DNA of 64,000 bases, from contig NZ_QBFD01000001.1 of the NCBI RefSeq assembly GCF_003335585.1, forward strand, positions 1-64,000. The letters are read 5' to 3'. Within the stretch, counting starts at the first letter, position 1; the number at the start of each line of letters is the position of its first letter. Shown here piece after piece: positions 7,800 to 16,697 of this stretch. This DNA comes from Sulfitobacter sp. DFL-14. Its GTDB lineage: Bacteria; Pseudomonadota; Alphaproteobacteria; Rhodobacterales; Rhodobacteraceae. Under the pieces are notes generated by a model. It saw only the letters and a list, made by a program, of their open reading frames with translations. It made no database searches and was not told the origin of the DNA. The translations under genes were made by a program, and so were the position numbers.

Positions 7800-8785
7800 T
7801 ATTCCGCCAGTCCACCCATATTGCCAAGTTGCGTGATGCCATGGACCGAAGGACCCACAAGAATGATCAGCAGCGGCGGCACCGTGAGCATCATTGTGGC
7901 AAGGGTCATCTTGGTTGGCAACTTGTTTGCGGCCTCTTCCGCACGCATCACGCGTTTATCCCGCATTTCCGCGGCATAGACCCGTAGCGCGTCCGAGATC
8001 GACGTCCCGAAGGCGGCCGACTGCACCAGCACGGTCACAAAAGAAGACACGTCCTGCACGCCGCAGCGTTCGCCCATGTCATTCAGCACCGAGATCTTGT
8101 CCTTGCCGGCCTTCATTTCGTAGGCGACGATCTGGAATTCCTCGGACAGGGCGCGGTAGGAGGCACGCAATTCCGCGCTGACGCGGACGATACATTGGTC
8201 GAGCGACTGGCCGGCCTCGACGCAGACCAGCATCATGTCGAGCGCGTCGGGGAAACCACGGGTGATTTCCTCCTTGCGGGCCTCGACGCGGCGCGTCACC
8301 CAGTATTTCGGCAGGAAGTATCCCAATGCGCCGGGCATCAGGGTGTAGATCATTGTCTTTTGCGTGCTCATGCCTTCGCCACCGCCCAGCACACCGGTGT
8401 AGAAGATGCCCGCAGCCATGCCGAGCAGCCCCAGCGCCATCTGCGCGAAGTAAAAGATGCGCACCGCGTCGCGCGACTGATATCCGGCCTGGCGCAGCAT
8501 GAGCTGTTTGGCGGAGAGTTCGGCAACATCCTCGGGTTCGAGGAATTTGGCGAATTTCTGCAATTGAGCGTTCTGGTCGGCCTGGCGCAGCCTGGCGTTC
8601 TGGTCTGCCTTGCCGGGGTTCGCCGCGTTGCGCTTGAGCTTGGTCAGCGGGTCCTCGGGCTGGCGCATGTACATGATGGCGGCTGTGGCCACCATGACAA
8701 AGCCCACGACACCAGCGATGATGATCAACCCCATCGGGCCGAGGGTCCGGGTGACCTGATCGTTGATCTGTAAAAGGATATCCAT
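7799..8785 (-). CDS. tadC: Tad inner-membrane platform protein TadC
   Basis: A 328-aa type II secretion F-domain protein. An N-terminal membrane segment (MGLIIIAGVVGFVMVATAAI) is followed by a cytoplasmic stretch, the T2SSF domain (ALDMMLVCVEAGQSLDQCIV) and a C-terminal membrane segment. With TadB it forms the inner membrane platform on which the CpaF ATPase works. The gene follows tadB after 9 bp and overlaps tadD. Confidence 0.9.
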   Translation of the reverse strand: MDILLQINDQVTRTLGPMGLIIIAGVVGFVMVATAAIMYMRQPEDPLTKLKRNAANPGKADQNARLRQADQNAQLQKFAKFLEPEDVAELSAKQLMLRQAGYQSRDAVRIFYFAQMALGLLGMAAGIFYTGVLGGGEGMSTQKTMIYTLMPGALGYFLPKYWVTRRVEARKEEITRGFPDALDMMLVCVEAGQSLDQCIVRVSAELRASYRALSEEFQIVAYEMKAGKDKISVLNDMGERCGVQDVSSFVTVLVQSAAFGTSISDALRVYAAEMRDKRVMRAEEAANKLPTKMTLATMMLTVPPLLIILVGPSVHGITQLGNMGGLAE

Positions 8786-8794
8786 GTCTCTGCC

Positions 8795-9757
8795 TTACAC
8801 TTTGATGTCGGTGAGAATGCGCATCACAAAGAGGTTCATCGCCAGGAAGATACCCACGAGGAAACAGGCGGGAATGAACAGGGCGTGGTCGCGCACTTCG
8901 TCATAGTAATGCGGGTCGGAGACGTTGATCACGATCAGCGCCACGATGGGGAAGGCGGACAGGAACTTGCCGGACCATTTCGCCTCTGCCGTGATCGCCT
9001 TGACCCGGCGGAACAGGCGGAAGCGGGCGCGGATCACCTTGGCCAGACCGGCGAGAATCTCGGCCAGGTTACCACCTGATTGCTGCTGGATCGTCACGGC
9101 CACGGCGAGAAAGCGCAGATCCTGCATGTCCAGCCGTTCGGCCATGTCTTTCAGCGCTTCGCCCACGTCGCGGCCATAGGCGGATTCATCGGCGATCACC
9201 CCGAATTCGGAAGCCAGCGGATCCTGGATCTCCTTTGAAACAATGGAAATGGCGTTGGAGAACGGATGCCCCACCCGAAGCGAGCGCACCATCAGCTCCA
9301 CCGCATCGGGCAGCTGTTCCTCGATCATGCCCATGCGTTTGTTCGCCTTGGCCGATATCCAGAAATAGACGCCGCCGACGCCGATCCCGACCGACAGAAG
9401 GGCGCGCACCGGCGCGTCGGTTTCGGTGCCCACGGTCAGCGCCATGAAGGCCGCGGCAGAGACCCCGGCCATGATCATCAAAAGCTGCTTGGGCGTAAAG
9501 GCGATGGCCGCCTTTTGTGCCTTGATCGACAGCAGCGAATACAGCGGGATGGTCTTGGCATCCATGTGCTGCTGCATTTCCTTGCGCAGCTTGTCCAGCA
9601 CCTCCTCGCGGCGGGTGCCTTTTTCCAGCATCTCAAGGCGGCGGTTCACGCGGCTGTTGAGGCTGATGGATTTGCCAAAGGCGACAAGGTAAAGGCCTTC
9701 GACCAGCACCAGAACACCGATGAAGATCAGGCCGTAGATGATTGGTTCGGCGCTCAT
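8795..9757 (-). CDS. tadB: Tad inner-membrane platform protein TadB
   Basis: A 320-aa protein with a T2SSF domain (AVELMVRSLRVGHPFSNAI) and hydrophobic segments at the N-terminus (IIYGLIFIGVLVLVEGLYLV), the middle and the C-terminus. It is the partner of TadC in the pilus platform. It lies between cpaF and tadC, in the canonical tad order. Confidence 0.9.
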   Translation of the reverse strand: MSAEPIIYGLIFIGVLVLVEGLYLVAFGKSISLNSRVNRRLEMLEKGTRREEVLDKLRKEMQQHMDAKTIPLYSLLSIKAQKAAIAFTPKQLLMIMAGVSAAAFMALTVGTETDAPVRALLSVGIGVGGVYFWISAKANKRMGMIEEQLPDAVELMVRSLRVGHPFSNAISIVSKEIQDPLASEFGVIADESAYGRDVGEALKDMAERLDMQDLRFLAVAVTIQQQSGGNLAEILAGLAKVIRARFRLFRRVKAITAEAKWSGKFLSAFPIVALIVINVSDPHYYDEVRDHALFIPACFLVGIFLAMNLFVMRILTDIKV

Positions 9758-9831
9758 TGCACAAATTCCTTACAGGGCGGATGCATTCTTGTGACGCGGC
9801 CCGGCGGGCCGGAGGTTTCCTGGGGTACGGT

Positions 9832-11265
9832 CTATTGGGCCGCAATCGGTTCATAGATGGACGAGGGCAGGTCATAGCCCCACATGCGGAAGCGTTCCGC
9901 ATAGTGGCTGCGCACCCCGGTGGCGGTGAAATGGCCAATGATCTTGTTGTCGGGTGTCAGGCCCACGCGCTGATAGCGGAAGATTTCCTGCATGGAGATG
10001 ACATCGCCCTCCATACCCGTGATCTCGGTGATCGAAGTCATGCGGCGCGAACCGTCCTGCAGGCGGCTGGCCTGCACGATCAGGTTCACAGCCGAGGAGA
10101 TCTGGCTGCGCACGGCTTTCAGCGGCATTTCGATCCCGGCCATGGCGATCATGTTCTCCAGACGGGACACACCGTCGCGGGCGGAGTTGGCGTGGATCGT
10201 CGTCATCGACCCGTCGTGGCCGGTGTTCATGGCCTGCAACATGTCGATGACTTCCTCGCCACGTGTCTCGCCCACGATGATCCGGTCAGGACGCATCCGC
10301 AGGGCGTTTTTCAGACAGTCGCGGGGGGAAACCTCGCCCTTGCCTTCGACGTTGGCGGGGCGGCTTTCCATCCGGCCCACATGGGTCTGTTGCAGCTGAA
10401 GTTCCGCCGTATCCTCGATGGTCAGGATACGTTCGGCGTTGTCGATAAAGGATGACAGGGCGTTCAGCGTCGTGGTTTTGCCCGAACCGGTACCGCCCGA
10501 CACGATGATGTTCAGGCGGGTCGCCACGGCGGCTTGCAGATATGCGGCCATTTCCTCGGTGAAGGCACCGAAATTCACCAGATCGTCGATCGCCAGCTTG
10601 TCTTTCTTGAACTTACGGATGGAGACAAGGCTGCCGTCCACCGCAACCGGCGGCACCATCGCGTTGAAGCGCGAGCCATCCTGCAGACGGGCGTCCACAT
10701 AGGGGTTGGATTCATCCACCCGGCGGCCCACCGCGCTGACGATCTTGTCGATGATGCGCAGCAGGTGTTTTTCGTCCTTGAAGGTAATATCGGTCAGCTG
10801 CAGCTTGCCGTCGCGTTCGACGAAAATCTGCTGCGGGCCGTTCACCAGGATATCGTTGACCGTATCGTCCTTGAGCAGGGTTTCCAGCGGACCAAGGCCC
10901 GTCACCTCGTCAAAGAGTTCGGAGTTCAGTGTCATCCGGTCTTCGCGGTTCAGAACGATGCTTTTCTCGGACAGAATCTCCGCCGAGATCGCGTTGATTT
11001 CCTGACGCAGGTCGGCTTCGCTTGCATGTTCCAGCGCCGCCAGGTTCAGGTTGTCCAGCAGGGCGCGGTGAAGTTCGAGCTTGATCTCGCCCATCCGCTG
11101 CTTGCGCTTCACATCCTTGTCGATGGGTGCGGCTGCGGCGGGTTGTGCGGCCTTGCGCACCACCGTTTTGGCCGCATGGGCGGCGGGTGGCGGTGCGAGG
11201 TCAACCACCGCTGCCGGTTTGCGGGCCGCTGCGGTCTCTGGCGTCTTCTTGTATTTCGAAAACAT
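9832..11265 (-). CDS. cpaF: Tad pilus assembly ATPase CpaF/TadA
   Basis: A 477-aa secretion ATPase of the VirB11/GspE family that powers Flp pilus extension and retraction. Motifs: Walker A GGTGSGKT (about 257-264), Asp box around [10 protein letters not shown] (281-290), and Walker B/His-box region with VGETRGEE (331-338). The first 60 residues are low-complexity, rich in Ala, Pro and Lys. The gene lies 23 bp downstream of cpaE and 74 bp upstream of tadB. Confidence 0.93.
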   Translation of the reverse strand: MFSKYKKTPETAAARKPAAVVDLAPPPAAHAAKTVVRKAAQPAAAAPIDKDVKRKQRMGEIKLELHRALLDNLNLAALEHASEADLRQEINAISAEILSEKSIVLNREDRMTLNSELFDEVTGLGPLETLLKDDTVNDILVNGPQQIFVERDGKLQLTDITFKDEKHLLRIIDKIVSAVGRRVDESNPYVDARLQDGSRFNAMVPPVAVDGSLVSIRKFKKDKLAIDDLVNFGAFTEEMAAYLQAAVATRLNIIVSGGTGSGKTTTLNALSSFIDNAERILTIEDTAELQLQQTHVGRMESRPANVEGKGEVSPRDCLKNALRMRPDRIIVGETRGEEVIDMLQAMNTGHDGSMTTIHANSARDGVSRLENMIAMAGIEMPLKAVRSQISSAVNLIVQASRLQDGSRRMTSITEITGMEGDVISMQEIFRYQRVGLTPDNKIIGHFTATGVRSHYAERFRMWGYDLPSSIYEPIAAQ

Positions 11266-11288
11266 GGCAGGCTCTTTCAGTTCGGGGA

Positions 11289-12530
11289 TCAGGCCGCTTC
11301 GGCCTGGTCGCCTTTCAAGTGATGGATTGAGGCGGCAAGCTTGGCGATTTCGCGGCGCAGCGGGCTTTTCGGCGCGGAATTGGCAAGCGGCAGGCCGTGG
11401 TCATTGGCCTGCGTGATCGGCTTGCCCCCGTCCGGCAGTTGCACGTCGATGGAGATGCTCAGCGATTCCGCCATCCGCTTGACGCGGCTCTTGCCGTTCA
11501 GGTCCGTGAACTTGGGCGCGCGGTTCAGCACATAGCGCAGCTTTTCAACCGGCAGATCCTCGGATTGCAGCGCGCGCTTGAACCGCAGCGTGTTCTGCGC
11601 CGACCGCATGTCGAGTTCGAGCATGGCAAAATAGACATGCGCCTGGTTGAGAACGGTTTCAGACCATTGCACCAGCGTCGAAGGCATGTCGATCACCACA
11701 TAATCGAACTGGCTGCGCGCGATGCTCAGCACACGTTCGATGTCTTCGGAGCCCAGCAGGTCCAGCGGCAGCATATCCGTGGGGGCGGTCAGCACGTTCA
11801 GCTTGTCATCATAGGTCAGCATCGCCTGACCGAAAATTTCGTCGTCCATGGCTTCGGTGTCAGACAGCATCTCATAGACGGCCTCGCGGCGCGGCAGGTC
11901 GAGGAAGGTCGCAACGGAACCGTACTGGAAATCGAGATCCAGCAGGCACACGGAGGGCGCGTTTTTCTTGTCGGCAGTCGCCAGTTCCCATGCCAGGTTC
12001 ACCGCCATGGTGGTGCTGCCGGTGCCACCGGCAAGACCATGTACCACGATCACCGCGCCATTCTTGTTGGCACCTGCACGCAGGCTGGGTCCGCTGGCTT
12101 CGACGTGCTGCTGGACCGCCTGGTCGACCATGCGCACGCGGTTGATGGCCTGTGCCAACTCGCCTTCGGGCAGGGGATAGGGGACAAATTCATCCGCGCC
12201 CTGCCGCAGCAGGCTGTGCAGCGCGGCGGGGGTGACATCCTCTGCGATCAGAATGACCTTGATGTCGTGGGCCTTGGCCTGGCTGATGATCTGGGTCATC
12301 AGCACCAGGTTGTCCTCGTCCTCCTGGTCCATCGCCAGGGCGATGAATTCCATCGCATTGGCTTCGGGCTGGTTGAAAAAGGCAAGTGCCTCGGCAAACC
12401 CGAGATCGCCCCAGCTTTCGCCCATGGAATCTTCCATGTCCTCGATCAAAAGATCGAAGTTCTGCACGTCACGGCTGACGGTACAGGCAACAATCGGCGC
12501 TGTTTCCGGTTGGGGCATTACACTACTCAT
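11289..12530 (-). CDS. cpaE: Pilus assembly/localisation protein CpaE/TadZ (ParA-like)
   Basis: A 413-aa protein with an N-terminal receiver-like domain (about 10-135) and a C-terminal ParA/MinD-like domain. TadZ proteins place the pilus apparatus in the cell. The P-loop region reads GLAGGTGSTT (165-174), so both lysines of the usual KGGxGK[ST] signature are absent. Other ParA-type landmarks remain (LLDLDFQYG; YVVIDMPSTL). It has a 286-bp leader of its own after the ompA-like terminator, so it probably starts a second transcript of the tad locus. Confidence 0.88.
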   Translation of the reverse strand: MSSVMPQPETAPIVACTVSRDVQNFDLLIEDMEDSMGESWGDLGFAEALAFFNQPEANAMEFIALAMDQEDEDNLVLMTQIISQAKAHDIKVILIAEDVTPAALHSLLRQGADEFVPYPLPEGELAQAINRVRMVDQAVQQHVEASGPSLRAGANKNGAVIVVHGLAGGTGSTTMAVNLAWELATADKKNAPSVCLLDLDFQYGSVATFLDLPRREAVYEMLSDTEAMDDEIFGQAMLTYDDKLNVLTAPTDMLPLDLLGSEDIERVLSIARSQFDYVVIDMPSTLVQWSETVLNQAHVYFAMLELDMRSAQNTLRFKRALQSEDLPVEKLRYVLNRAPKFTDLNGKSRVKRMAESLSISIDVQLPDGGKPITQANDHGLPLANSAPKSPLRREIAKLAASIHHLKGDQAEAA

Positions 12531-12689
12531 AGCCTTTATCCTCTACTCACAAGGGCTTGGCGGCTGGAGCTGCTGCAGGTTCAATGCAGTTTCGATCCCG
12601 CGCGGTCACCCATGTCTGGCATTCTGCACAGACACATCTGTCCTCTTGCGTGAATATCGCGGCAAACTTGGGCGAGATTGGGGCCAAAA

Positions 12690-12749
12690 CGGTCTGATTG
12701 TTGGATATGTTGAAACGATCAGGCGCTGCGGTTGAGATTGATCAGACCG
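12690..12749. promoter_or_regulatory. Spaced 9-bp inverted repeat upstream of cpaE
   Basis: CGGTCTGAT (12690-12698) and ATCAGACCG (12741-12749) are exact reverse complements separated by 42 bp in the cpaE leader (12531-12816). This could be a looped operator or an RNA stem. Nothing else structured was seen in the leader apart from the ompA terminator. Confidence 0.35.
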
Positions 12750-12788
12750 CTCCGTTGGGGTCAAAAAGGCAGGGGACGGGCAAGAAGA

Positions 12789-12806
12789 AGGGGCCAATGG
12801 CCCCCT
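12789..12806 (-). terminator. Terminator after the ompA-like gene
   Basis: GGGGCC (12790-12795), loop AAT, GGCCCC (12799-12804). Read on the minus strand it is followed by CTTCTTCTT, a weak pyrimidine tract. It lies 11 bp after the stop of the OmpA-like gene and would separate it from cpaE. Confidence 0.55.
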
Positions 12807-12816
12807 GATGTCCGGT

Positions 12817-13497
12817 TTACTGGCCGCCGACCCCTGCGGTCAGCGTCTCGCTCAGCTGACTGGGGGGCACACCGCTTGCGACGTAGTCGCGATAGATGAT
12901 CTGCGCGTATTTGCCATCCAGAACGGTGGGGTGGCGTTCCACAAAGCCGCTGACCTCGGTCACGGTACGGCGGTTCTTGCGCTCGCGGCCCTGTGTCACG
13001 ATCAGGGGCTGGGTTTCACCAAAGGACACCACAGCTTCGAGACGGCTGCGGCTGATGCCCAGTGTCGACAGATAGCTGACGACGGCATTGGCGCGGCGCA
13101 GGCCAAGACCCTTGTTGTAGCGGTTCGATCCCACCGCGTCGGTGTGACCGTAGACGCGGAAGCGGATTTCCGGGAACTGGCGAATCCAGCCGGCCTGCTG
13201 GCGCAGGATCGCTTGGGCGTTGCCATCCAGCTGCGATGAATTGAAATCGAAGTTCACGACGGATGTCACTTCGTTGGCAAAGCGGTTCGCCAGATCGAAG
13301 GTATATTGCCGCTCGCCCGTCATCACCAACCGGTTGTTCAGCGTCGCATTGCCAAAGTAGCCGGTATCGGCCAGCGCGCCCGCCTCGCTGTAGAACTGGG
13401 TATAGACCGGATCGGAACTGGGCGCGCAGCCCAGAAGGGCGGCCAGAGCTGCCGAAGCAGCGGTTACTTTGAGTTTCATGGCCAGCATTGGTGTCAT
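12817..13497 (-). CDS. OmpA-family lipoprotein of the tad locus
   Basis: A 226-aa protein whose lipoprotein signal ends in LAALLGC, with a C-terminal OmpA peptidoglycan-binding domain (NFDFNSSQLDGNAQAI; YGHTDAVGSNRYNKGLGLRR). In alphaproteobacterial tad loci such a protein sits where CpaD occurs and may link the secretin to peptidoglycan. The start at 13497 is the first ATG after the cpaC stop; in-frame ATGs at 13488 and 13479 are equally possible and none has a strong ribosome-binding site. Longer frames run into cpaC. Confidence 0.82.
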   Translation of the reverse strand: MTPMLAMKLKVTAASAALAALLGCAPSSDPVYTQFYSEAGALADTGYFGNATLNNRLVMTGERQYTFDLANRFANEVTSVVNFDFNSSQLDGNAQAILRQQAGWIRQFPEIRFRVYGHTDAVGSNRYNKGLGLRRANAVVSYLSTLGISRSRLEAVVSFGETQPLIVTQGRERKNRRTVTEVSGFVERHPTVLDGKYAQIIYRDYVASGVPPSQLSETLTAGVGGQ

Positions 13498-13501
13498 CTG
13501 T

Positions 13502-14938
13502 TCAGTCCAGTACATAACCATATGACCCGCCAAAGTCCTGTTTGGCAACCTCGCCGGCGGCACCCTTGCTCGGGGCGCGTGTGCCTTCTGCGGTGCGGCC
13601 ATAAAGGAACAGGTCCTTCTCGGTCGGCGGCTTGATCCGGTCGGTGGGCAGCGCAAGCGCTTCGCCACGGGTCGGTGTGACCAGATGCGCGGTCACGATG
13701 ATGACAAGTTCGGTCTGGCTGCGCTGATAATCCGCGGAGCGGAAGAGGGCGCCCAGGACCGGTACATCGCCGATCCACGGCAACTGCCGGGAATTGTCGG
13801 TAAAGTCGTCGGTCAGAAGCCCTGCGATGGCAAAGCTTTCACCGTCGCGCATTTCAACCGTGCTGGAGGTCTCGCGCCGGGTGAAGGCGGCAATCGAGAT
13901 GCCGTTGCCCAGTTCGAGGCTGTTGGTCGGGTCGATGGCGGAAACCGCCGCCTTGAGTTCGAGGTTGATCAGATCCTTGTCGACCACGCGGGGGATAAAT
14001 ACCAGTTCGACGCCAAAAGGCTTGAATTCGACCGAGATCCGGTTGTCGGTCTGCGCCACGGGGACGGGATATTCGCCACCGGCGAGGAATTTTGCCTCCT
14101 GCCCGGAAAGTGCGACCAGGTTCGGCTCTGCCAGGAACCGGACAACACCTTTTTCTTCCAATGCTTCCAACAGGATACCAACTTGTGTCGATCCTGCGTT
14201 GAAGCCGAAGAGGACGGCGCCCGCGTTCTGGTTGGAGGGGGGAATGTTGCCACCGAGCGAGCCTGTGACGCCGCCAGAGGTATTTGTCGTTCCGGTTCCG
14301 CCGTTGATCCCGGTGCCACCGATGGCCCCGTTCAGCGCCAGCGATGTGCCGAGCGATTTGGAAACGTTGCGCTGCATTTCGGCAAAGCGCACTTTCATCA
14401 TCACCTGCTGGATACCACCGACGCTCATCAGGTTGGACACCCGTTCGGGGGCGTAGCGCTCCGCGAGGTCCAGCGCGCGTTGAAGGCGCTGGGTGGAAGA
14501 GACGATGCCCGACAACACGATGCCGTCATTGGCGGTGCGTACTTCAATATTCTCGCCGGGCATGATCTGCCGCAGGCGTTCCTTGAATTCCGACACATCC
14601 GCCGCGACGCGCACATCGACGTTGGTGATCAGCTGGCCGCTTGCGTCAAGCAGTGTCAGCGTGGTCAGACCCGGCGATTTGCCCAGCACATAGATGGTGC
14701 GATCGGAGAGCGATGAAATATCCGCGATACCAGGGTTGGCGATGCTGAGCTCGGCAAAGGGGATATCGCTTTCCACCACCACCGCACGGTTCATCGGCAC
14801 GTTCAGCGCCGCGTTCGTGCCACGTTTCATCACCCGCAGCGTATCCGCCCGGGCGGTCAAGGGAGCGAGCACTGCGACAGGCGCAGCGGTCAGTGTCAGG
14901 CCCAATAGAGCCGCTTTCAGAAATCTGTCGATTTTCAT
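13502..14938 (-). CDS. cpaC: Tad outer-membrane secretin CpaC/RcpA
   Basis: A 478-aa type II/III secretin with a signal peptide (residues 1 to about 32, ending LTARA), an N-terminal BON/pilotin-type domain region (SVDLAERY-like helix, RVAADVSEFKERL) and the secretin domain (KFLAGGEYPVPV, then VELVFIPRVV and TDDFTDNSRQLPWIGDVPVL). It forms the pilus exit channel. ATG 14938 is preferred because AAGGCAGG precedes it; a GTG at 14959 is an alternative. A Gly/Thr-rich segment around the middle (NGGTGTTNTSGGVTG) is typical of a flexible secretin loop. Confidence 0.9.
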   Translation of the reverse strand: MKIDRFLKAALLGLTLTAAPVAVLAPLTARADTLRVMKRGTNAALNVPMNRAVVVESDIPFAELSIANPGIADISSLSDRTIYVLGKSPGLTTLTLLDASGQLITNVDVRVAADVSEFKERLRQIMPGENIEVRTANDGIVLSGIVSSTQRLQRALDLAERYAPERVSNLMSVGGIQQVMMKVRFAEMQRNVSKSLGTSLALNGAIGGTGINGGTGTTNTSGGVTGSLGGNIPPSNQNAGAVLFGFNAGSTQVGILLEALEEKGVVRFLAEPNLVALSGQEAKFLAGGEYPVPVAQTDNRISVEFKPFGVELVFIPRVVDKDLINLELKAAVSAIDPTNSLELGNGISIAAFTRRETSSTVEMRDGESFAIAGLLTDDFTDNSRQLPWIGDVPVLGALFRSADYQRSQTELVIIVTAHLVTPTRGEALALPTDRIKPPTEKDLFLYGRTAEGTRAPSKGAAGEVAKQDFGGSYGYVLD

Positions 14939-15086
14939 GTGACCTGCCTTTTTGATCACGCCTCAATGTAGGGTCTTTTCGCCCGTCGTTTGAAACACTC
15001 TGCGTCAGTTTCGATTTTATTGCAAGAATCAAGGTGTTCGGCTGGTTTTCTTATGTGGACAAATAGCAACATAATGTAGAATAAAA

Positions 15087-15112
15087 CCGGCGCCGCATCA
15101 CTGCGGCGCCGG
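15087..15112 (-). terminator. Strong intrinsic terminator after cpaB
   Basis: CCGGCGCCGCA (15087-15097) and TGCGGCGCCGG (15102-15112) form a perfect 11-bp stem with a 4-nt loop. On the minus strand it is followed by TTTTATTC. It lies 44 bp after the cpaB stop, so cpaB is separated from cpaC, which must have its own promoter in 14939-15086. Confidence 0.85.
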
Positions 15113-15156
15113 GTCAAGCGATTGGTTTCCAACGACCTTGATGGCCTTGGAGCTGA

Positions 15157-16014
15157 TCAGTTGGTGCAGGGGATCGGCAGTTCGACCACTTCAGCACCAC
15201 GCCGTGTGCGGATGGTGCAGACCTTTTCCTTGGCAGCTTCGACCTTGATCTCGTCGGCGGCGATGCCAAGCAGCGAGCGTTGGTCCACTTCGATGGCAGA
15301 GGCCACCGTGTCATCTTCGGCACCCACCAGCGACAGTGAGAGGTTCCCGGTCGATTGCGCCTGGGCAAGCCCGGCAACCTGCTGCGGGCTGACGGCAACG
15401 GTGACGGTGCGGGCGATGGTCGCCTCGCTCAGCTCGCCACCGGCAGATTGGTCCACCGCGATCAATTGCACACCGGCCTCGATCAGCTTGGTGACTTCGG
15501 TGCTTGGTGTGTCGCGGTTGATGCTGACGCGGCCTGTCCAATAGACATCGACCTTGTCGCCCGGACGCAGGAAGCCCGAAACGCCGCTGGATACGTCAAC
15601 CTTGATGGTAAACGCGCGTTTGCCGCGTTCCAGCCGCGAGGTCAGACCGGTATCTTCACCAGGTGCAGTCACCTTGAGCGCCATGATTGCTTCGTCTTTC
15701 TCCATGGCGCGCAGGACAACGCGGGGTTCATCCGTATTTTCGGGGAAGAGGGCCGCATGATCTGTAAAGGCCCCTTCGGGGATGGCATTCTCGGGCCATG
15801 CAACTTCGCGCACGTCCTCCGGGGTCAGCCGTTGCCCGTATTTCAGGGGGCCTTCGGCCACAAAGACCGAAACCGTGGGCACAACCTGGGACAAGGCTTC
15901 CTGAGCGCGCGCATTCGCCAGTTGGTATTGCGCGATCCGATCCTTGGCCAGATATACCGCCCCGCCGGCAAGCGCGATGCCCACCAAAAGGACCAGTCCA
16001 AATACCATCCGCAT
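15157..16014 (-). CDS. cpaB: Flp pilus assembly protein CpaB/RcpC
   Basis: A 285-aa protein with an N-terminal membrane anchor (VFGLVLLVGIALAGGAVYLA), a SAF domain (about 48-115, VSVFVAEGPLKYGQRLTPED) and the RcpC/CpaB domain (LRPGDKVDVYWTG). It is a periplasmic component that works with the secretin. It lies 203 bp downstream of a pilin gene and is followed by a strong terminator. Confidence 0.88.
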   Translation of the reverse strand: MRMVFGLVLLVGIALAGGAVYLAKDRIAQYQLANARAQEALSQVVPTVSVFVAEGPLKYGQRLTPEDVREVAWPENAIPEGAFTDHAALFPENTDEPRVVLRAMEKDEAIMALKVTAPGEDTGLTSRLERGKRAFTIKVDVSSGVSGFLRPGDKVDVYWTGRVSINRDTPSTEVTKLIEAGVQLIAVDQSAGGELSEATIARTVTVAVSPQQVAGLAQAQSTGNLSLSLVGAEDDTVASAIEVDQRSLLGIAADEIKVEAAKEKVCTIRTRRGAEVVELPIPCTN

Positions 16015-16179
16015 GTTATCACCTCTTGCTCATTCGTGCCGGGATTGCCCGACGCCTCTTTGTCAACATCCAGCGTAGCAGCTGAATATGACGAAACTTC
16101 GCCTCTTCGGTGGAAAGGATAGGGCGCCCGCCGCCGCGACGCTGACAGGGTCAGGATCATCGGAGTAGAGCGCCCGAAA

Positions 16180-16199
16180 GGCCGACCCGGAGGCCGGCC
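16180..16199 (-). terminator. Candidate terminator after the second Flp pilin
   Basis: GGCCGACC (16180-16187) and GGCCGGCC (16192-16199) pair with one G-T wobble around a CGGA loop. On the minus strand the stem is followed by TTTC. It lies 18 bp after the pilin stop codon. Confidence 0.5.
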
Positions 16200-16217
16200 C
16201 GTCAAGTCAGTTTGTGG

Positions 16218-16400
16218 TCAGTTCCCGACCAATCGATTGCCCAGCCAGGTGCCGGTGCCATCGCCCACGCTTTCTGCGCCGTTGTGGATCGCCACGACAA
16301 TTACAACCGCCAGTGAGACGACTGCAGCAGTCAGGACAACCCAATCCACCGTGACTGCGCCACGTTCGGATTTTCGGAATTGCTTCAGTTTGCGCAACAT
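16218..16400 (-). CDS. flp: Flp-family type IVb pilin (copy 2)
   Basis: A 60-aa prepilin. A short basic leader MLRKLKQFRKSERG is cleaved before AVTVDWVVLTA, followed by a hydrophobic helix and a short polar tail ending GNRLVGN. Position +5 after the cleavage glycine is Asp and the next residue Trp, in place of the Glu-Tyr of the classic Flp motif. The ATG at 16400 has AGAGGAG at good spacing. It shares the helix start with the other pilin but the tail differs. Confidence 0.88.
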   Translation of the reverse strand: MLRKLKQFRKSERGAVTVDWVVLTAAVVSLAVVIVVAIHNGAESVGDGTGTWLGNRLVGN

Positions 16401-16452
16401 GGTTGTGCTCCTCTTAAAGAGGGTTGACCCGATCGTCCGACCGGGACGAAAA

Positions 16453-16487
16453 CGGGGCCGCAGTCTGATCATCAGAGTGCGGCCCCG
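16453..16487 (-). terminator. Intrinsic terminator between the two pilin genes
   Basis: A long hairpin with arms CGGGGCCGCAGTCTGAT and ATCAGAGTGCGGCCCCG that pair except for one mismatch. On the minus strand it is followed by TTTTCGTCC. It sits 24 bp after the stop of the first pilin gene and probably lets the first pilin be made in excess over downstream genes. Confidence 0.75.
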
Positions 16488-16511
16488 CAATTTCACACCA
16501 TCAGGTGAGAA

Positions 16512-16697
16512 TTAGTTGGTGCCGGGTGTACGGTTGTCCAGGTATGTCGCTGTACGGTCGGTCAGGCCGGAAGCACCGGTCTGGATCGAGGAGTAGGCTG
16601 CGACGGCCAGGCCAACAACGGCGGCGGTCAGCACGACCCAGTCAACAGTCACGGCGCCGGATTCGTCAGATTTGAAGTTTGCGAAGAAGTTCATCAT
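16512..16697 (-). CDS. flp: Flp-family type IVb pilin (copy 1)
   Basis: A 61-aa prepilin starting MMNFFANFKSDESG, cleaved before AVTVDWVVLTA, with a hydrophobic helix and a polar tail (SSIQTGASGLTDRTATYLDN). The ribosome-binding site GGAGGGA before the ATG at 16697 is the strongest in the locus, and the gene is first in line, so it is probably the major pilin. It is the substrate of CpaA and is exported through CpaF-TadBC-CpaC. Confidence 0.9.
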   Translation of the reverse strand: MMNFFANFKSDESGAVTVDWVVLTAAVVGLAVAAYSSIQTGASGLTDRTATYLDNRTPGTN

